Source: Nitrospirota bacterium (lineage in GTDB: Bacteria; Nitrospirota; Nitrospiria; Nitrospirales; UBA8639). Taken from it: a DNA stretch of 64,000 bases. The notes beneath the pieces are model-generated. The model ran no database searches. It was given only the letters and a program-made list of their open reading frames with translations, and was not told the DNA's origin. Below, piece after piece: positions 37,113 through 46,299 of the stretch (positions within the stretch are counted from its first letter, which is position 1; each line of letters starts with the position of its first letter). Location of the stretch: assembly GCA_011088105.1 (NCBI GenBank), contig JAALKI010000008.1:27407-91406 (forward strand), written 5' to 3'. The position numbers and the translations under genes are program-made.

Positions 37113-38864
37113 ATGTCTTCTCTTGAAACACCGATGAACATTCACACACATTCAGCCTCATACTCTCATGACTTAAGCCAGCACTATTCGCGAAAAGTCA
37201 TCGGACCAATCAGCACATTTTTGGCTAGCTGTGTCCTAATCTCTGGAATGGGCCTCATGCAAGCCAGTGCAGAGACCACACTTGATCCCCGCGCACAAAC
37301 CGCCTTCAACGTTGTGCGTCACTATGCACAAGCCTTGGCGACCAGTGACCCCGTTCGTGTCACACAAAGCGATTTTGTCTGTCTACTCAAAATGGTTCAG
37401 GAACAATCATTAGTGGATGGCCGTTTCGCACCACCCACAGACCCAGCTTATCCATGGTGTTGGAATCGCTTAACCACTACACATGCCAGGGTCGTGAGCC
37501 AGCATGATCATGCTCTTGATGAGCTATGGCCTGGCAAAGGACAATTAGTGAACTTTGCAGATTTCCAGCGCTTTCTTATTGCTGAAACCGGTGCGAGACA
37601 ACTGCCCCCGTCTGTGTTTGTGATGGATCATATTGGATCAACGACTGGCTCGTTGGGCTTTGACCTTGAATTCTTAGGAACGGCTCCCTTGCCTCATGCC
37701 TCCTTCCGCATTCACAAGGATGATGAAGTCGTCGCCGTCCCCACCACACTGGTTCGCACACGAGTGGTGTACCCCGATCCAATTCAGGCTCCTGTCGCCA
37801 ATGCCCCTGGAGAAAAAGACTGGGCGGTTCCCTATAAAAAGCCTGTTCGTCCCGTCAAAGCGGTGACGGTGAAGTGGGTTGTCTTATCGGGTTTGGCACA
37901 ACTAGGGTTTCCCACTGATTTGGCGGTCTTGAATATTCCCTTACAAACCGAGCAAGGCACACCAATTCCTTTTGTCATTGAACCAGGAGGCTATAGCCCC
38001 AAATCTACGGAATGGTGGGAACCCGATGGCCTCTCGGAAGTCTTAGATGCCGCGATCATCCGAGCAAATGCGCTGCCTGACCGTCAAGAACGCATTACCC
38101 TCCTGAATCGAGTCTTGGCGATTCATCCCACGCATCAATTTGCCATTGAATCCCTATCTCATGAACTGTTTGACAGCCTCCTAACCTATGGACAGCGCCT
38201 TCATGGGATCAATGTCTCTAATCCACAATTGGCACAGCGCCTTGACGAATTATATTGGACAGTTCAATCACAAACGGACCGGATGGACCTTTCCCTGGGG
38301 ATGGAAATGGGTGGAAAGGCCGAACCAACACCAGCAGATTTTTTGTATCGGATGATCCCTGTCATGGAGACGTTACGGACGTTGCAACCTGGCGATTTTG
38401 AAAATCGTCTTCGTTTAAGCCTTGCCTATCGATGGACTAATGACCAAATCACAGCCATTCTCACGCCTCAGAAATTATTGACGGAGGTCCCAGCCGATCA
38501 AGACCAGTTGCATGCACGTATTTTGCTAGAATTGGCCTGGTCTCGCATTAGTAAAGTGGCATGGAATCGGCATTTTGACGATCCTGACATCATGAAAGGC
38601 TACGAAGAAGCCGCGCAAGCATTTTCTTTGACCACGAATCCTATTGATAAATTTACGGCTGCCTATGCGCAGGCCTATAGCTTAGCGTTCCGGCCCAACC
38701 GGGATAATCAAGCAATGCTTGATCTTTTTACCCAAGCCCGTCATTGGTTCCAACAAATTCCAGGGGCCAATCAACAATCCTGGGAGTATCTCCTTCAAAA
38801 TGATACCTTGAAAGGCCTCGTTGAAACTGATCCGGCATTCCAATCGCTCCTAACGGCAACCTAG
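37113..38864 (+). CDS. Secreted hypothetical protein (583 aa)
   Basis: I do not recognise this protein. A signal-like segment (ISTFLASCVLISGMGLMQAS) ends near residue 53 with an ASA motif. The rest is soluble. Its C-terminal half is helical, with several TPR-like helices (for example LRLSLAYRWTND and ARILLELAWSRISKVAWNRH). The first part has mixed strands. A good terminator at 38914 ends the unit with the cupredoxin gene, so both are probably co-expressed and periplasmic. No catalytic motif is visible. Confidence 0.65.
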   Translation: MSSLETPMNIHTHSASYSHDLSQHYSRKVIGPISTFLASCVLISGMGLMQASAETTLDPRAQTAFNVVRHYAQALATSDPVRVTQSDFVCLLKMVQEQSLVDGRFAPPTDPAYPWCWNRLTTTHARVVSQHDHALDELWPGKGQLVNFADFQRFLIAETGARQLPPSVFVMDHIGSTTGSLGFDLEFLGTAPLPHASFRIHKDDEVVAVPTTLVRTRVVYPDPIQAPVANAPGEKDWAVPYKKPVRPVKAVTVKWVVLSGLAQLGFPTDLAVLNIPLQTEQGTPIPFVIEPGGYSPKSTEWWEPDGLSEVLDAAIIRANALPDRQERITLLNRVLAIHPTHQFAIESLSHELFDSLLTYGQRLHGINVSNPQLAQRLDELYWTVQSQTDRMDLSLGMEMGGKAEPTPADFLYRMIPVMETLRTLQPGDFENRLRLSLAYRWTNDQITAILTPQKLLTEVPADQDQLHARILLELAWSRISKVAWNRHFDDPDIMKGYEEAAQAFSLTTNPIDKFTAAYAQAYSLAFRPNRDNQAMLDLFTQARHWFQQIPGANQQSWEYLLQNDTLKGLVETDPAFQSLLTAT

Positions 38865-38913
38865 CGATAGAAACGAGGCATCAGCTCGACATGGATGGAC
38901 CATCGCAATTCAA

Positions 38914-38951
38914 CGGGGCTCATAGCGCAGACGTTTCAGAGCCCCGTTTTT
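38914..38951 (+). terminator. Rho-independent terminator
   Basis: A perfect 8-bp GC-rich stem, CGGGGCTC and GAGCCCCG, is followed directly by TTTTT. It lies about 50 bp after the stop at 38864 and ends the cupredoxin/secreted-protein unit. Confidence 0.85.
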
Positions 38952-39048
38952 GAAGAACAGGCGATGGGACCATCTAGAGCTTCTTCAATTCAGCAAATTG
39001 GAGACAATCAGTTGACGCATTTATCAGGTGCAGACTAAGATATCAGCC

Positions 39049-39324
39049 ATGTTTCAATCACCATTTAGACCCACAGGTATGGGGCCAGGCATGGAGCAAT
39101 CACTACGTCCTCGTCCGCAATCATCTGATCAATCTCAATTTGGAGCCTTTCGCGCTTCATTACTCTACTGCCCATCTTGCCAAACGGCGACACCCACCAG
39201 AGAACGCCTCTTGCTCGTGCTTTCGACCGGGAATCTGTACGAATATTTCTGCGCTCAATGCGGAACATCAACCGGCGAAAAGACCGACCAAGAAACCCAA
39301 GACCCTCAAATCATTCTTCCTTAA
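39049..39324 (+). CDS. Small zinc-ribbon hypothetical protein
   Basis: The C-terminal half has the four-cysteine ribbon YCPSCQTATPTRE and YFCAQCGTST. The N-terminus is Pro/Gly/Gln-rich and disordered (FRPTGMGPGMEQ). ATG 39049 is chosen; GTG 39028 is also in frame. The 3' end overlaps the convergent MutS-like gene by 14 bp. Function is unknown. Confidence 0.5.
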   Translation: MFQSPFRPTGMGPGMEQSLRPRPQSSDQSQFGAFRASLLYCPSCQTATPTRERLLLVLSTGNLYEYFCAQCGTSTGEKTDQETQDPQIILP

Positions 39325-41194
39325 TTGTCTCAGGCTGCTGTTCACCCATAGTAGGAATGGGCAACCCTTCCTGGGCCATAATTCGCAAGGCATTTGTCGT
39401 CGGACAGGGCCCAGGTCTGAGCTGATAATCAAATTCTAAGGCACCCTCCGCAACGGTTTCTTGAAAATGCACATTGATCACATCTGACAACTCGCCTTCG
39501 AGGGCAGCCAATTCCAAGTCATGTGTCGTAATGAGCCCTAGTCCATTTCCCCTGACCAACGCACGAATGAATGCCTCACTCCCAATCAACCGTTCTCGAT
39601 TATTTGTCCCTTTAAAAATCTCATCAATGAGATAGAGAACTGGCGCTTCGTTTCGAATAGCCACGGCATCAAGCACCGTTCGGAGTCGTTTCACCTCCGC
39701 ATAAAAATACGAGAGGCCTTCATCCAGCGAGTCACTCACTCGGATGCAGCAAGAGAGCCGCATCCACGTCCATTCAAACCATTCGGCACACACAGGCGCG
39801 CCAGCCTGGGCAAGACACACATTCACACCAACAGTCCGAAGAAACGTACTTTTTCCCGACATATTTGATCCTGTGACCATAAGGAGTTGCCCTACACCTT
39901 CGAGGGAGACATCGTTCGCCACTTTCTTATCTTGAGGAATTAACGGATGCCCCAAAGCCCGAGCCGAAACACCATACCCATGATCCGTTACAGATGATAT
40001 TCGACGTAGAGGCCATGCATACTGTGGATGAAGGTACGCAAACCCTGCCAATGAAGCTGCCGCATCAAGGGTAGCCAACTGATTCAACCACACCAACAGG
40101 GATTGACGAAGTTGTGAACATGCGCCTTGCAATCGATAGGCAAACCAAAGATCCCAGGGGCCCAAGGCATTCAACCCAATATGAACCAACGGATGCCCTT
40201 TGATGCTTAATCCGGCACAAAGACGTGCAAAACGATGCATCGCATGAGATGGTTGAAACTCGGCATTCACGAACGGGCCACAGAGAAGAGCAAGATGAGG
40301 CAGCCCACGATATGATCGTTTTTCCAATAATCGAAGCACCAGCCCCAATTTCTGCAGCTCTTGCTCAAGTGATAGCACTTTTCCAAATAATGGTTCTAAA
40401 CGACCCGCCATTGAAAAAAAGAGCCAAGCATAAATGGCAAACGAGATGATCCAATAGCCTGGAAGCTCACCGAAGACTGCCCCTATCCCCAACAGCCCTG
40501 TCAGCCCAACCAATCCCATCGACACGATGAACGTAGATCGTAGTCTCGGAATATCAACAGTATCCTGCAGCAACGACTCAATACGATGCCCATTCAACGT
40601 TTCAGGATCAACAACGGTTGCCTCCAAGATCAGCCGATCCCGAAAGCCGTGAAGACCAGCCAGTTCTTTGACCAGCGCTTGCCGAGCATGCCACTGCGTT
40701 TCATCGAGTGGGTCTGAATTTTGCGCACATAACCATTGAAACAATCGTTCATGACCATTGGTTGAAATGGTGGAATTGACCAACCCAAAAAGCGAATGCG
40801 TCCCACTAATGTCCAAATCACTTGCATAAGGATGATCACCAGGGGTCGCAAGAACCTGAGGCGCAATTGATATCCAATCTAATCGAGACCTAGCCAAATT
40901 TTTGGTCTTGATCTCGCACCAACGACGAAGGCGAGACAATCGTCTCTCAAAACGGGTATGGTAATGAGCAATAAAGAGAAACAGGACAAAGAATCCCCCA
41001 AGGGTGATGTTACCCGTTACATGCCAGGCAGCCTTATACAAACCAAAACAAACAACCACACCGATCAAAAAGAACACAAACCGCCAACGACTCACCTGTC
41101 GACTCCGGCCAATGCCTCGATCCAGCATGTGCCTGACGCGACGGAGACCACGTTCAAGCGTCGCAATCCGTTGTGTTTGTTCCAACTGTGCCAT
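39311..41194 (-). CDS. Membrane-anchored MutS-like ATPase
   Basis: The C-terminal 250 residues are a MutS_V ATPase: Walker A TGSNMSGKSTFLRTVG, a DEGLSYFYAEVKRLR clamp helix region, Walker B LYLIDEIFKGTNNRER and the H-loop LITTHDLELAALEG. The N-terminus instead has four membrane segments in two pairs (FFLIGVVVCFGLYKAAWHVT, LGGFFVLFLFIA, FIVSMGLVGLTGLLGIGAVF, WIISFAIYAWLFFSMAG). It lacks the mismatch-recognition domain. At 627 residues this is the membrane MutS-related group of unknown role, not a repair MutS. Confidence 0.88.
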   Translation of the reverse strand: MAQLEQTQRIATLERGLRRVRHMLDRGIGRSRQVSRWRFVFFLIGVVVCFGLYKAAWHVTGNITLGGFFVLFLFIAHYHTRFERRLSRLRRWCEIKTKNLARSRLDWISIAPQVLATPGDHPYASDLDISGTHSLFGLVNSTISTNGHERLFQWLCAQNSDPLDETQWHARQALVKELAGLHGFRDRLILEATVVDPETLNGHRIESLLQDTVDIPRLRSTFIVSMGLVGLTGLLGIGAVFGELPGYWIISFAIYAWLFFSMAGRLEPLFGKVLSLEQELQKLGLVLRLLEKRSYRGLPHLALLCGPFVNAEFQPSHAMHRFARLCAGLSIKGHPLVHIGLNALGPWDLWFAYRLQGACSQLRQSLLVWLNQLATLDAAASLAGFAYLHPQYAWPLRRISSVTDHGYGVSARALGHPLIPQDKKVANDVSLEGVGQLLMVTGSNMSGKSTFLRTVGVNVCLAQAGAPVCAEWFEWTWMRLSCCIRVSDSLDEGLSYFYAEVKRLRTVLDAVAIRNEAPVLYLIDEIFKGTNNRERLIGSEAFIRALVRGNGLGLITTHDLELAALEGELSDVINVHFQETVAEGALEFDYQLRPGPCPTTNALRIMAQEGLPIPTMGEQQPETIKEE

Positions 41195-41239
41195 GATGCG
41201 CAGGGACCTTACCGAGTCATCACCTGATCGTCAAATCGC

Positions 41240-42088
41240 ATGCGACCATCCTATGTAATGGCCACCCTCTCTGTTTCCGTTTCGGCTACTGAACTCGCAG
41301 GACTATTGAACGATACAAACCTGATGGGATCATGGGAAGAAGATGGGTGTATCCATTTATACTGGGAGCACTCACACTGGAAACCAGAAATCGAACAAAA
41401 TATTCAAGCCGCTCTCGATCAATTACGACCCACACGCCAGACACACCCCATCACAATTCAGGAAATTCCATGGGAGAACTGGAATGCACAATGGACACAG
41501 CAGGTCAAACCTATTTGGATCGGCACTCGCCTTATCATCCGCCCAATCTGGGAAACGGTGTCACTCACACCAGGTTGTCTTGAGCTTATCATCGACCCAA
41601 AACAAGCCTTTGGCACTGGCCATCATGCCACCACCTTTCTCTTGTTGGAATGGCTCACGAATCTCATCAAAGGGGGAGAACGTGTCCTTGACGTTGGTAC
41701 TGGAAGCGGGATTTTAGCCATGGTGGCTATTCGGTTTGGTGCTCAATCCGCTGTTGGTATTGACAACGACCCAATCGCTATTACCTGCGCCAAGGATTAT
41801 GCCCTGACGAACCATTTTAGCCAAGAGCTGACCTTACAGGTCATGCAACTCGAAGATGTAACCGTCGAGCCTTTTGACCTCATTCTGGCCAACTTGGATT
41901 GCCGAACCTTGCTATCGACGGCTCATCAATTTTCTCGTTTTTGTCATCCGCATACCACATTGCTTGTTTCAGGACTCCTACAGGACGGTGCCGAAGACAT
42001 TCAACGCATATTTGAGCAATATCGATTCAATCTCGAAGAGAAAAAAGAACATGAAGAGTGGTTGGCCTTGGGGTTTACTCAAAAATGA
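41240..42088 (+). CDS. prmA: Ribosomal protein L11 methyltransferase
   Basis: PrmA trimethylates ribosomal protein L11 using SAM. The product has 282 residues. The family's key blocks are visible: KQAFGTGHHATT, the SAM-binding RVLDVGTGSGILAM, GIDNDPIAI and the ILANLDCRTLL motif IV. ATG 41240 or ATG 41258 may start it. It is transcribed divergently from the MutS-like gene, with 45 bp between starts. Confidence 0.93.
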   Translation: MRPSYVMATLSVSVSATELAGLLNDTNLMGSWEEDGCIHLYWEHSHWKPEIEQNIQAALDQLRPTRQTHPITIQEIPWENWNAQWTQQVKPIWIGTRLIIRPIWETVSLTPGCLELIIDPKQAFGTGHHATTFLLLEWLTNLIKGGERVLDVGTGSGILAMVAIRFGAQSAVGIDNDPIAITCAKDYALTNHFSQELTLQVMQLEDVTVEPFDLILANLDCRTLLSTAHQFSRFCHPHTTLLVSGLLQDGAEDIQRIFEQYRFNLEEKKEHEEWLALGFTQK

Positions 42089-42099
42089 AATGGACATTC

Positions 42100-42465
42100 T
42101 TAGGATGCCTGATCCTCCAAATAGGCAATGAGTGCTTTATAAGTCACTTCTCGAACCGTGGCTTTCGATTCCGGCTCAGTGCCCAGTCTCATCTCTAACC
42201 ACACGATTTCTTTAACATAAGGCTGGGCTTCATTACAGGCTGTCCACATTTCATGCAGAAATTCTACTGACAGTCCGACTTGGACCCCTTCCGATTCAAT
42301 CCGATCATCCAAGATCGCTAACAAATCTGAAATGGCTTGATCCGGACGATAGGCTACTGAGGTCAGCCCAAACGTCTTCTCGGCTGCCTCATCCTGACGA
42401 GCTTGCTCAACCAAATCATGCATGTACTCTTTTAGCAAGCCAATAATACGACCGGACACCCGCAT
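42100..42465 (-). CDS. Hypothetical protein (121 aa)
   Basis: I do not recognise this product. ATG 42465 (MRVSGRIIGLLKEYMHDLVE) follows AGAGAGG and is preferred to an upstream frame start at 42528. It is an acidic, mostly helical cytoplasmic protein (VEQARQDEAAEKTFGL, QAISDLLAILDDRIES). It converges with prmA, 12 bp apart. Confidence 0.6.
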   Translation of the reverse strand: MRVSGRIIGLLKEYMHDLVEQARQDEAAEKTFGLTSVAYRPDQAISDLLAILDDRIESEGVQVGLSVEFLHEMWTACNEAQPYVKEIVWLEMRLGTEPESKATVREVTYKALIAYLEDQAS

Positions 42466-42735
42466 CTCAACCTCTCTATTCAATATACGTAAGCACATTG
42501 TACTGATAACGTTGAGCAAAAACACCACATCACAATCGTTGCTTTGACAACGAATCCATTTTCTCCTCTTGAAATCGATGATGAAGTGCTTCTTCCCTGC
42601 TTTCCATTTGCCTAGATGTTTATTTAGGTATTATTACTTTAATGTGGTGAGAGAATCCAACGTTTTCTTGACTCAGTTATCAGTAGTTTGCTACGTTGAT
42701 TTCCTTAAAAACTATGCTTGTGTAGGGAGCGATAG

Positions 42736-42936
42736 ATGACAATCACAATTAATGGAAAACCCGAAGTTCTTGAAGGTTCTACGGTGTTGGAAGTCCTCAA
42801 ATTGAAAGATATTGATCCCCAAATGGTTGCGGTAGAATTGAACACTCAAATCATTGAACGAGACCAGCTCGCAACCACGTCTATCAAGGAAGGTGACCAG
42901 GTTGAATTTTTGTTTTATATGGGCGGAGGATCGTGA
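42736..42936 (+). CDS. ThiS/MoaD-family sulfur carrier protein (ends GGGS)
   Basis: A 66-residue ubiquitin-fold sulfur carrier. ITINGKPEVLEGSTVLEVL is typical of ThiS/CysO and the C-terminus is DQVEFLFYMGGGS. The glycine pair, normally C-terminal so that it can be adenylated, is followed by one Ser. The neighbours suggest a CysO-like role, donating sulfur to the cysteine synthase homologue encoded immediately downstream with a GTGA overlap. Removal of the last residue by the JAMM peptidase at the end of the cluster is a plausible step. A ThiS role in thiamine synthesis is the alternative. Confidence 0.85.
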   Translation: MTITINGKPEVLEGSTVLEVLKLKDIDPQMVAVELNTQIIERDQLATTSIKEGDQVEFLFYMGGGS

Positions 42937-43862
42937 AATCCCTGTTATTTCCTGAAATCACTGCAGGTATTGGTAGAACCCCATTAGTTCGGCTCAACCG
43001 GCTTTCACCAGAAGGGGGCGCTGCCATTTATGGCAAAGTTGAATTTTACAATCCAGGAGGAAGCGTCAAAGACCGGATTTGCCTCAATATGATCGATGAG
43101 GCAGAACGGCAAGGCACCCTACAACCTGGAGGTACCATTGTTGAACCCACGAGTGGAAATACGGGCATTGGGCTGGCACTCGTCTCAGCTGTCCGTGGCT
43201 ATAAGCTGGTTTTGGTGATGCCAGAAAGTATGAGCTTAGAGCGAGCAAGCCTTCTGTCATCTTATGGAGCACAACTCATTTTGACACCAGCATGGGAAGG
43301 CATGAAAGGGTCAATTAAAGAAGCCGTTAGTATTAAGGAGCAAAATCCAGAATATTTCATGCCCGATCAATTTTCCAATCCGGCCAACCCAGCCATGCAC
43401 CGAAAAACGACAGCCTTGGAAATCTGGGATGCCTTAGATGGAAAGGTGGATGCTTTTGTGGCAGCTGTCGGGACTGGAGGGACAATTACTGGTTGTGGCG
43501 AAGTATTTAGGGAACGCAACCCTCAAACACGTGTGATCGCCGTTGAACCAATGGGCTCCCCCGTTCTCTCTGGCGGTGACCCTGGTCCTCATAAGATTCA
43601 GGGCATTGGGGCAGGCTTTGTACCACGCATTTTAAATCAATCCATCCTTGATCAAGTGTTGACAATCACGGATGATGAGGCTTATCAAACGACAAAACTG
43701 TTAGCGAAAAAGGAAGGATTATTAGTTGGGATTTCGTCTGGAGCGAACGTCGCTGCCGCACAAAAAATTGCCGCCGAATTAAGTCCTGCACAGAATGTTG
43801 TGACCATCCTCTGTGATACGGGCGAACGGTATTTGAGCATCGAGAAATATTTCAACATTTAG
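42933..43862 (+). CDS. cysM: Cysteine synthase (CysM-like, PLP-dependent)
   Basis: A PLP enzyme of the cysteine synthase family, 309 residues. PLP lysine is in YNPGGSVKDRICLNM; the substrate loop is VEPTSGNTGIGLALV; the PLP-phosphate loop is AAVGTGGTITGCGEVF. GTG at 42933 overlaps the carrier gene stop. CysM enzymes coupled to CysO-like carriers use a protein thiocarboxylate and O-phosphoserine in Mycobacterium; here that is inferred from context. O-acetylserine use is the alternative. Confidence 0.92.
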   Translation: MKSLLFPEITAGIGRTPLVRLNRLSPEGGAAIYGKVEFYNPGGSVKDRICLNMIDEAERQGTLQPGGTIVEPTSGNTGIGLALVSAVRGYKLVLVMPESMSLERASLLSSYGAQLILTPAWEGMKGSIKEAVSIKEQNPEYFMPDQFSNPANPAMHRKTTALEIWDALDGKVDAFVAAVGTGGTITGCGEVFRERNPQTRVIAVEPMGSPVLSGGDPGPHKIQGIGAGFVPRILNQSILDQVLTITDDEAYQTTKLLAKKEGLLVGISSGANVAAAQKIAAELSPAQNVVTILCDTGERYLSIEKYFNI

Positions 43863-43929
43863 TCATTCCTTCACGTGAACACAACAGCTGATGTATTCAT
43901 GACGTGTGAACCTGTTACACTAGAGCATC

Positions 43930-44757
43930 ATGGACTTCAATGAAGATCAAATAACTCGTTATAGTCGCCATATTCTTTTGCCTGAGGTTGGAGGCAAAGG
44001 CCAGAAAAAGTTGGCCCAGGCAAGCGTATTTCTTATTGGTGCGGGTGGGTTAGGTTCACCTGCCGGATTGTACCTTGCCGCAGCAGGAGTGGGCCGAATC
44101 GGGATTATTGATAGCGATGTCGTGGATCTCTCCAATCTCCAACGACAGGTCCTCCATCACACCCCAGATGTAGGACGGCCTAAGGTAAGGTCCGCGGAAG
44201 AAAAAATCCAGGTGCTTAATCCTGATGTGCAAGTCGAATATTATCAGGAACGACTGACAGCTCAGAACGCGTTAGAGCTTATCAAACAGTATGATGTCAT
44301 CATTGATGGTGTTGATAATTTTCCGACAAAGTTTTTGATCAATGATGCCTGTTACTTTGCCGACACACCACTCATTCATGGAGGCATTTTACGATTTGAA
44401 GGTCGTGTATTTTCTATCAAACCCAAGCAATCAGCCTGCTATCGGTGCATCTTTAAACAACCACCGCCGCCAGGCCTGGTGGCTAATTGCCAGGAAGCCG
44501 GCATTATCGGCGCAGTAGCCGGCATTATCGGTACCATTCAAGCCACTGAAGCGCTGAAGCTGATTCTGGGCATCGGGCAACCACTGACAGACCGTATTCT
44601 TGATTTTGACGCGAGGAAAACAACGTTTCGGGAAATAAAGATTAAACGAAATCCCAATTGTGCATTGTGCGGCTTACACCCTGAAATCACTGAACTTTTT
44701 GAGCACGAGCAAGAAATCTGTCAACTACCCCCATCAGGAACGGTAGCCGTTTCCTGA
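43930..44757 (+). CDS. MoeB/ThiF-family E1-like carrier-activating enzyme
   Basis: This enzyme adenylates the C-terminal glycine of a ThiS/MoaD-type carrier. It has 275 residues. The ATP-binding Rossmann motif is FLIGAGGLGSPAGLYLAAAG, the substrate loop is DLSNLQRQVLHHTPDVGRPK, the acidic motif is VIIDGVDNF, and the zinc site is CYRC with CALC near the end. There is no rhodanese domain. It follows the cysM-like gene and precedes thrC. A second homologue lies at 46296, so each may serve one carrier. Confidence 0.93.
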   Translation: MDFNEDQITRYSRHILLPEVGGKGQKKLAQASVFLIGAGGLGSPAGLYLAAAGVGRIGIIDSDVVDLSNLQRQVLHHTPDVGRPKVRSAEEKIQVLNPDVQVEYYQERLTAQNALELIKQYDVIIDGVDNFPTKFLINDACYFADTPLIHGGILRFEGRVFSIKPKQSACYRCIFKQPPPPGLVANCQEAGIIGAVAGIIGTIQATEALKLILGIGQPLTDRILDFDARKTTFREIKIKRNPNCALCGLHPEITELFEHEQEICQLPPSGTVAVS

Positions 44758-44782
44758 CTTCAAAGGTTTTAAGTAGGTAGAC

Positions 44783-46027
44783 ATGATGACGAAAAAGATG
44801 AAAGCCCTTGTTTGTCGTGAATGTGGGAAAGAATACCCCACAGAAGCCATTCATGTTTGTGAATTATGCTTCGGTCCCCTCGAAGTCAAATATAACTATG
44901 AGGAAATCAAAGCCTCTATTTCACGTGAATCCATCGAAGCTGGACCGAATAGTTTATGGCGCTATAAGGATCTCCTCCCAGTTGAAGGAGAAGGCACCAT
45001 AGGCATCTATGCTGGGATGACGCCCTTGGTCAGAGCAAAGAACCTGGGAGCATTTCTTGGGATCGATCAGCTCTACATTAAAAATGACTGTGTCAATCAT
45101 CCAACCCTTTCCTTTAAAGATCGTGTCGTAGCTATTGCTCTGACACGAGCCAGGGAAATGGGTTATGAAACAGCGGCCTGTGCATCAACAGGCAATCTGG
45201 CGAATTCCGTGGCTGCTCACGCTGCACAAGCTGGGATGCAATGCTATGTCTTTATTCCCGGTGATCTTGAAGCGGCAAAGGTCTTAGGCAACCTTATCTA
45301 TCGTCCCAAGGTAATTGAAATTGAAGGCAATTATGATGATGTCAATCGCCTATGCAGTGAAATTGCGGGAGAACGTCGATGGGCCTTTGTCAACGTGAAT
45401 ATTCGCCCCTATTATGCCGAAGGGTCAAAAACACTGGCCTTTGAGACAGTTGAACAATTAGGGTGGCAGGCGCCCGATCAAGTTGTGGTCCCGATGGCTT
45501 CTGGATCATTGCTCACAAAGATCTGGAAAGGATTAAATGAGTTCAAGAAGGTAGGGTTACTCGACGAAGTAAAGACGAAGATTAATGGTGCCCAAGCTGA
45601 AGGCTGCTCACCGATTTCTACTGCGTTTAAAGAAGGACGGGATTTCTTTAAACCAGTAAAACCTCACACCATTGCGAAATCTTTGGCTATTGGCAATCCA
45701 GCTGACGGATATTATGCATTAAAAACAGCCTATGAAAGTGGCGGCGCGATGGATGCCGTAACCGATGACGAAGTCGTCGAGGGCATTCAATTACTTGCCC
45801 AGACAGAAGGAATTTTTGCTGAGACAGCAGGTGGTGTGACCATTGGAGTCCTACGCAAGCTTGTCAAACAGGGACACATTAAAAAGAATGATGTGACTGT
45901 AGCTTATATCACTGGGAATGGCTTAAAAACCCAAGAAGCTGTTGTAGATGCTGTGGGACGCCCTATTCGGATTCCACCAAGCCTTTCAAAATTTGATCAG
46001 ACATTTGGAACACAGGGGGAATCATGA
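44783..46027 (+). CDS. thrC: Threonine synthase (with N-terminal zinc ribbon)
   Basis: A PLP-dependent enzyme that converts O-phosphohomoserine to threonine. An N-terminal Cys4 zinc ribbon (VCRECGKEYPTE, HVCELCFGPLE) precedes the catalytic fold. PLP lysine is in HPTLSFKDRVVAIAL; the substrate loop is CASTGNLANSVAAHAAQAG; the PLP-phosphate-binding loop is VPMASGSLLTKIW. At 414 residues it belongs to the long archaeal/plant-like class. Its gene overlaps the following MoaD-type carrier gene by ATGA. That coupling suggests it could act with the carrier in a related replacement reaction on O-phosphohomoserine; this is inference. Confidence 0.9.
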   Translation: MMTKKMKALVCRECGKEYPTEAIHVCELCFGPLEVKYNYEEIKASISRESIEAGPNSLWRYKDLLPVEGEGTIGIYAGMTPLVRAKNLGAFLGIDQLYIKNDCVNHPTLSFKDRVVAIALTRAREMGYETAACASTGNLANSVAAHAAQAGMQCYVFIPGDLEAAKVLGNLIYRPKVIEIEGNYDDVNRLCSEIAGERRWAFVNVNIRPYYAEGSKTLAFETVEQLGWQAPDQVVVPMASGSLLTKIWKGLNEFKKVGLLDEVKTKINGAQAEGCSPISTAFKEGRDFFKPVKPHTIAKSLAIGNPADGYYALKTAYESGGAMDAVTDDEVVEGIQLLAQTEGIFAETAGGVTIGVLRKLVKQGHIKKNDVTVAYITGNGLKTQEAVVDAVGRPIRIPPSLSKFDQTFGTQGES

Positions 46028-46299
46028 TTAAAGTCCGAATTCCAACGCCCCTTCGCCCGATGACCGGCGGTAAAGGCGAAATCGAGATAACGGGGAACAG
46101 CGTTGGAGACATGATTGAACAACTGAATACATCACATCCGGGCCTGAAAGATCGTTTGTGTGATGAACACGGTGAAGTTCGACGATTTATCAACATTTAT
46201 GTGAACGAAGAAGACATTCGCTTCTTAACGGGAAAAGACACTCCCTTAAAAGAGGGCGATGAGGTTTCGATTATTCCCGCGATTGCGGGTGGAGCATGA
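46024..46299 (+). CDS. MoaD-family sulfur carrier protein (ends GGA)
   Basis: A 91-residue ubiquitin-fold carrier: MIKVRIPTPLRPMTGGKGEI at the start and EGDEVSIIPAIAGGA at the end. The GG pair is capped by one Ala, as in HcyS-Ala of Wolinella succinogenes, where a metalloprotease removes the Ala before activation. It starts inside the thrC stop and its own stop overlaps the start of the NIL/MoeB gene (ATGA both times). The tight coupling supports a carrier that works with these two enzymes. A MoaD role in molybdopterin synthesis is less likely, since no moaE or moaA lies here. Confidence 0.88.
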   Translation: MIKVRIPTPLRPMTGGKGEIEITGNSVGDMIEQLNTSHPGLKDRLCDEHGEVRRFINIYVNEEDIRFLTGKDTPLKEGDEVSIIPAIAGGA

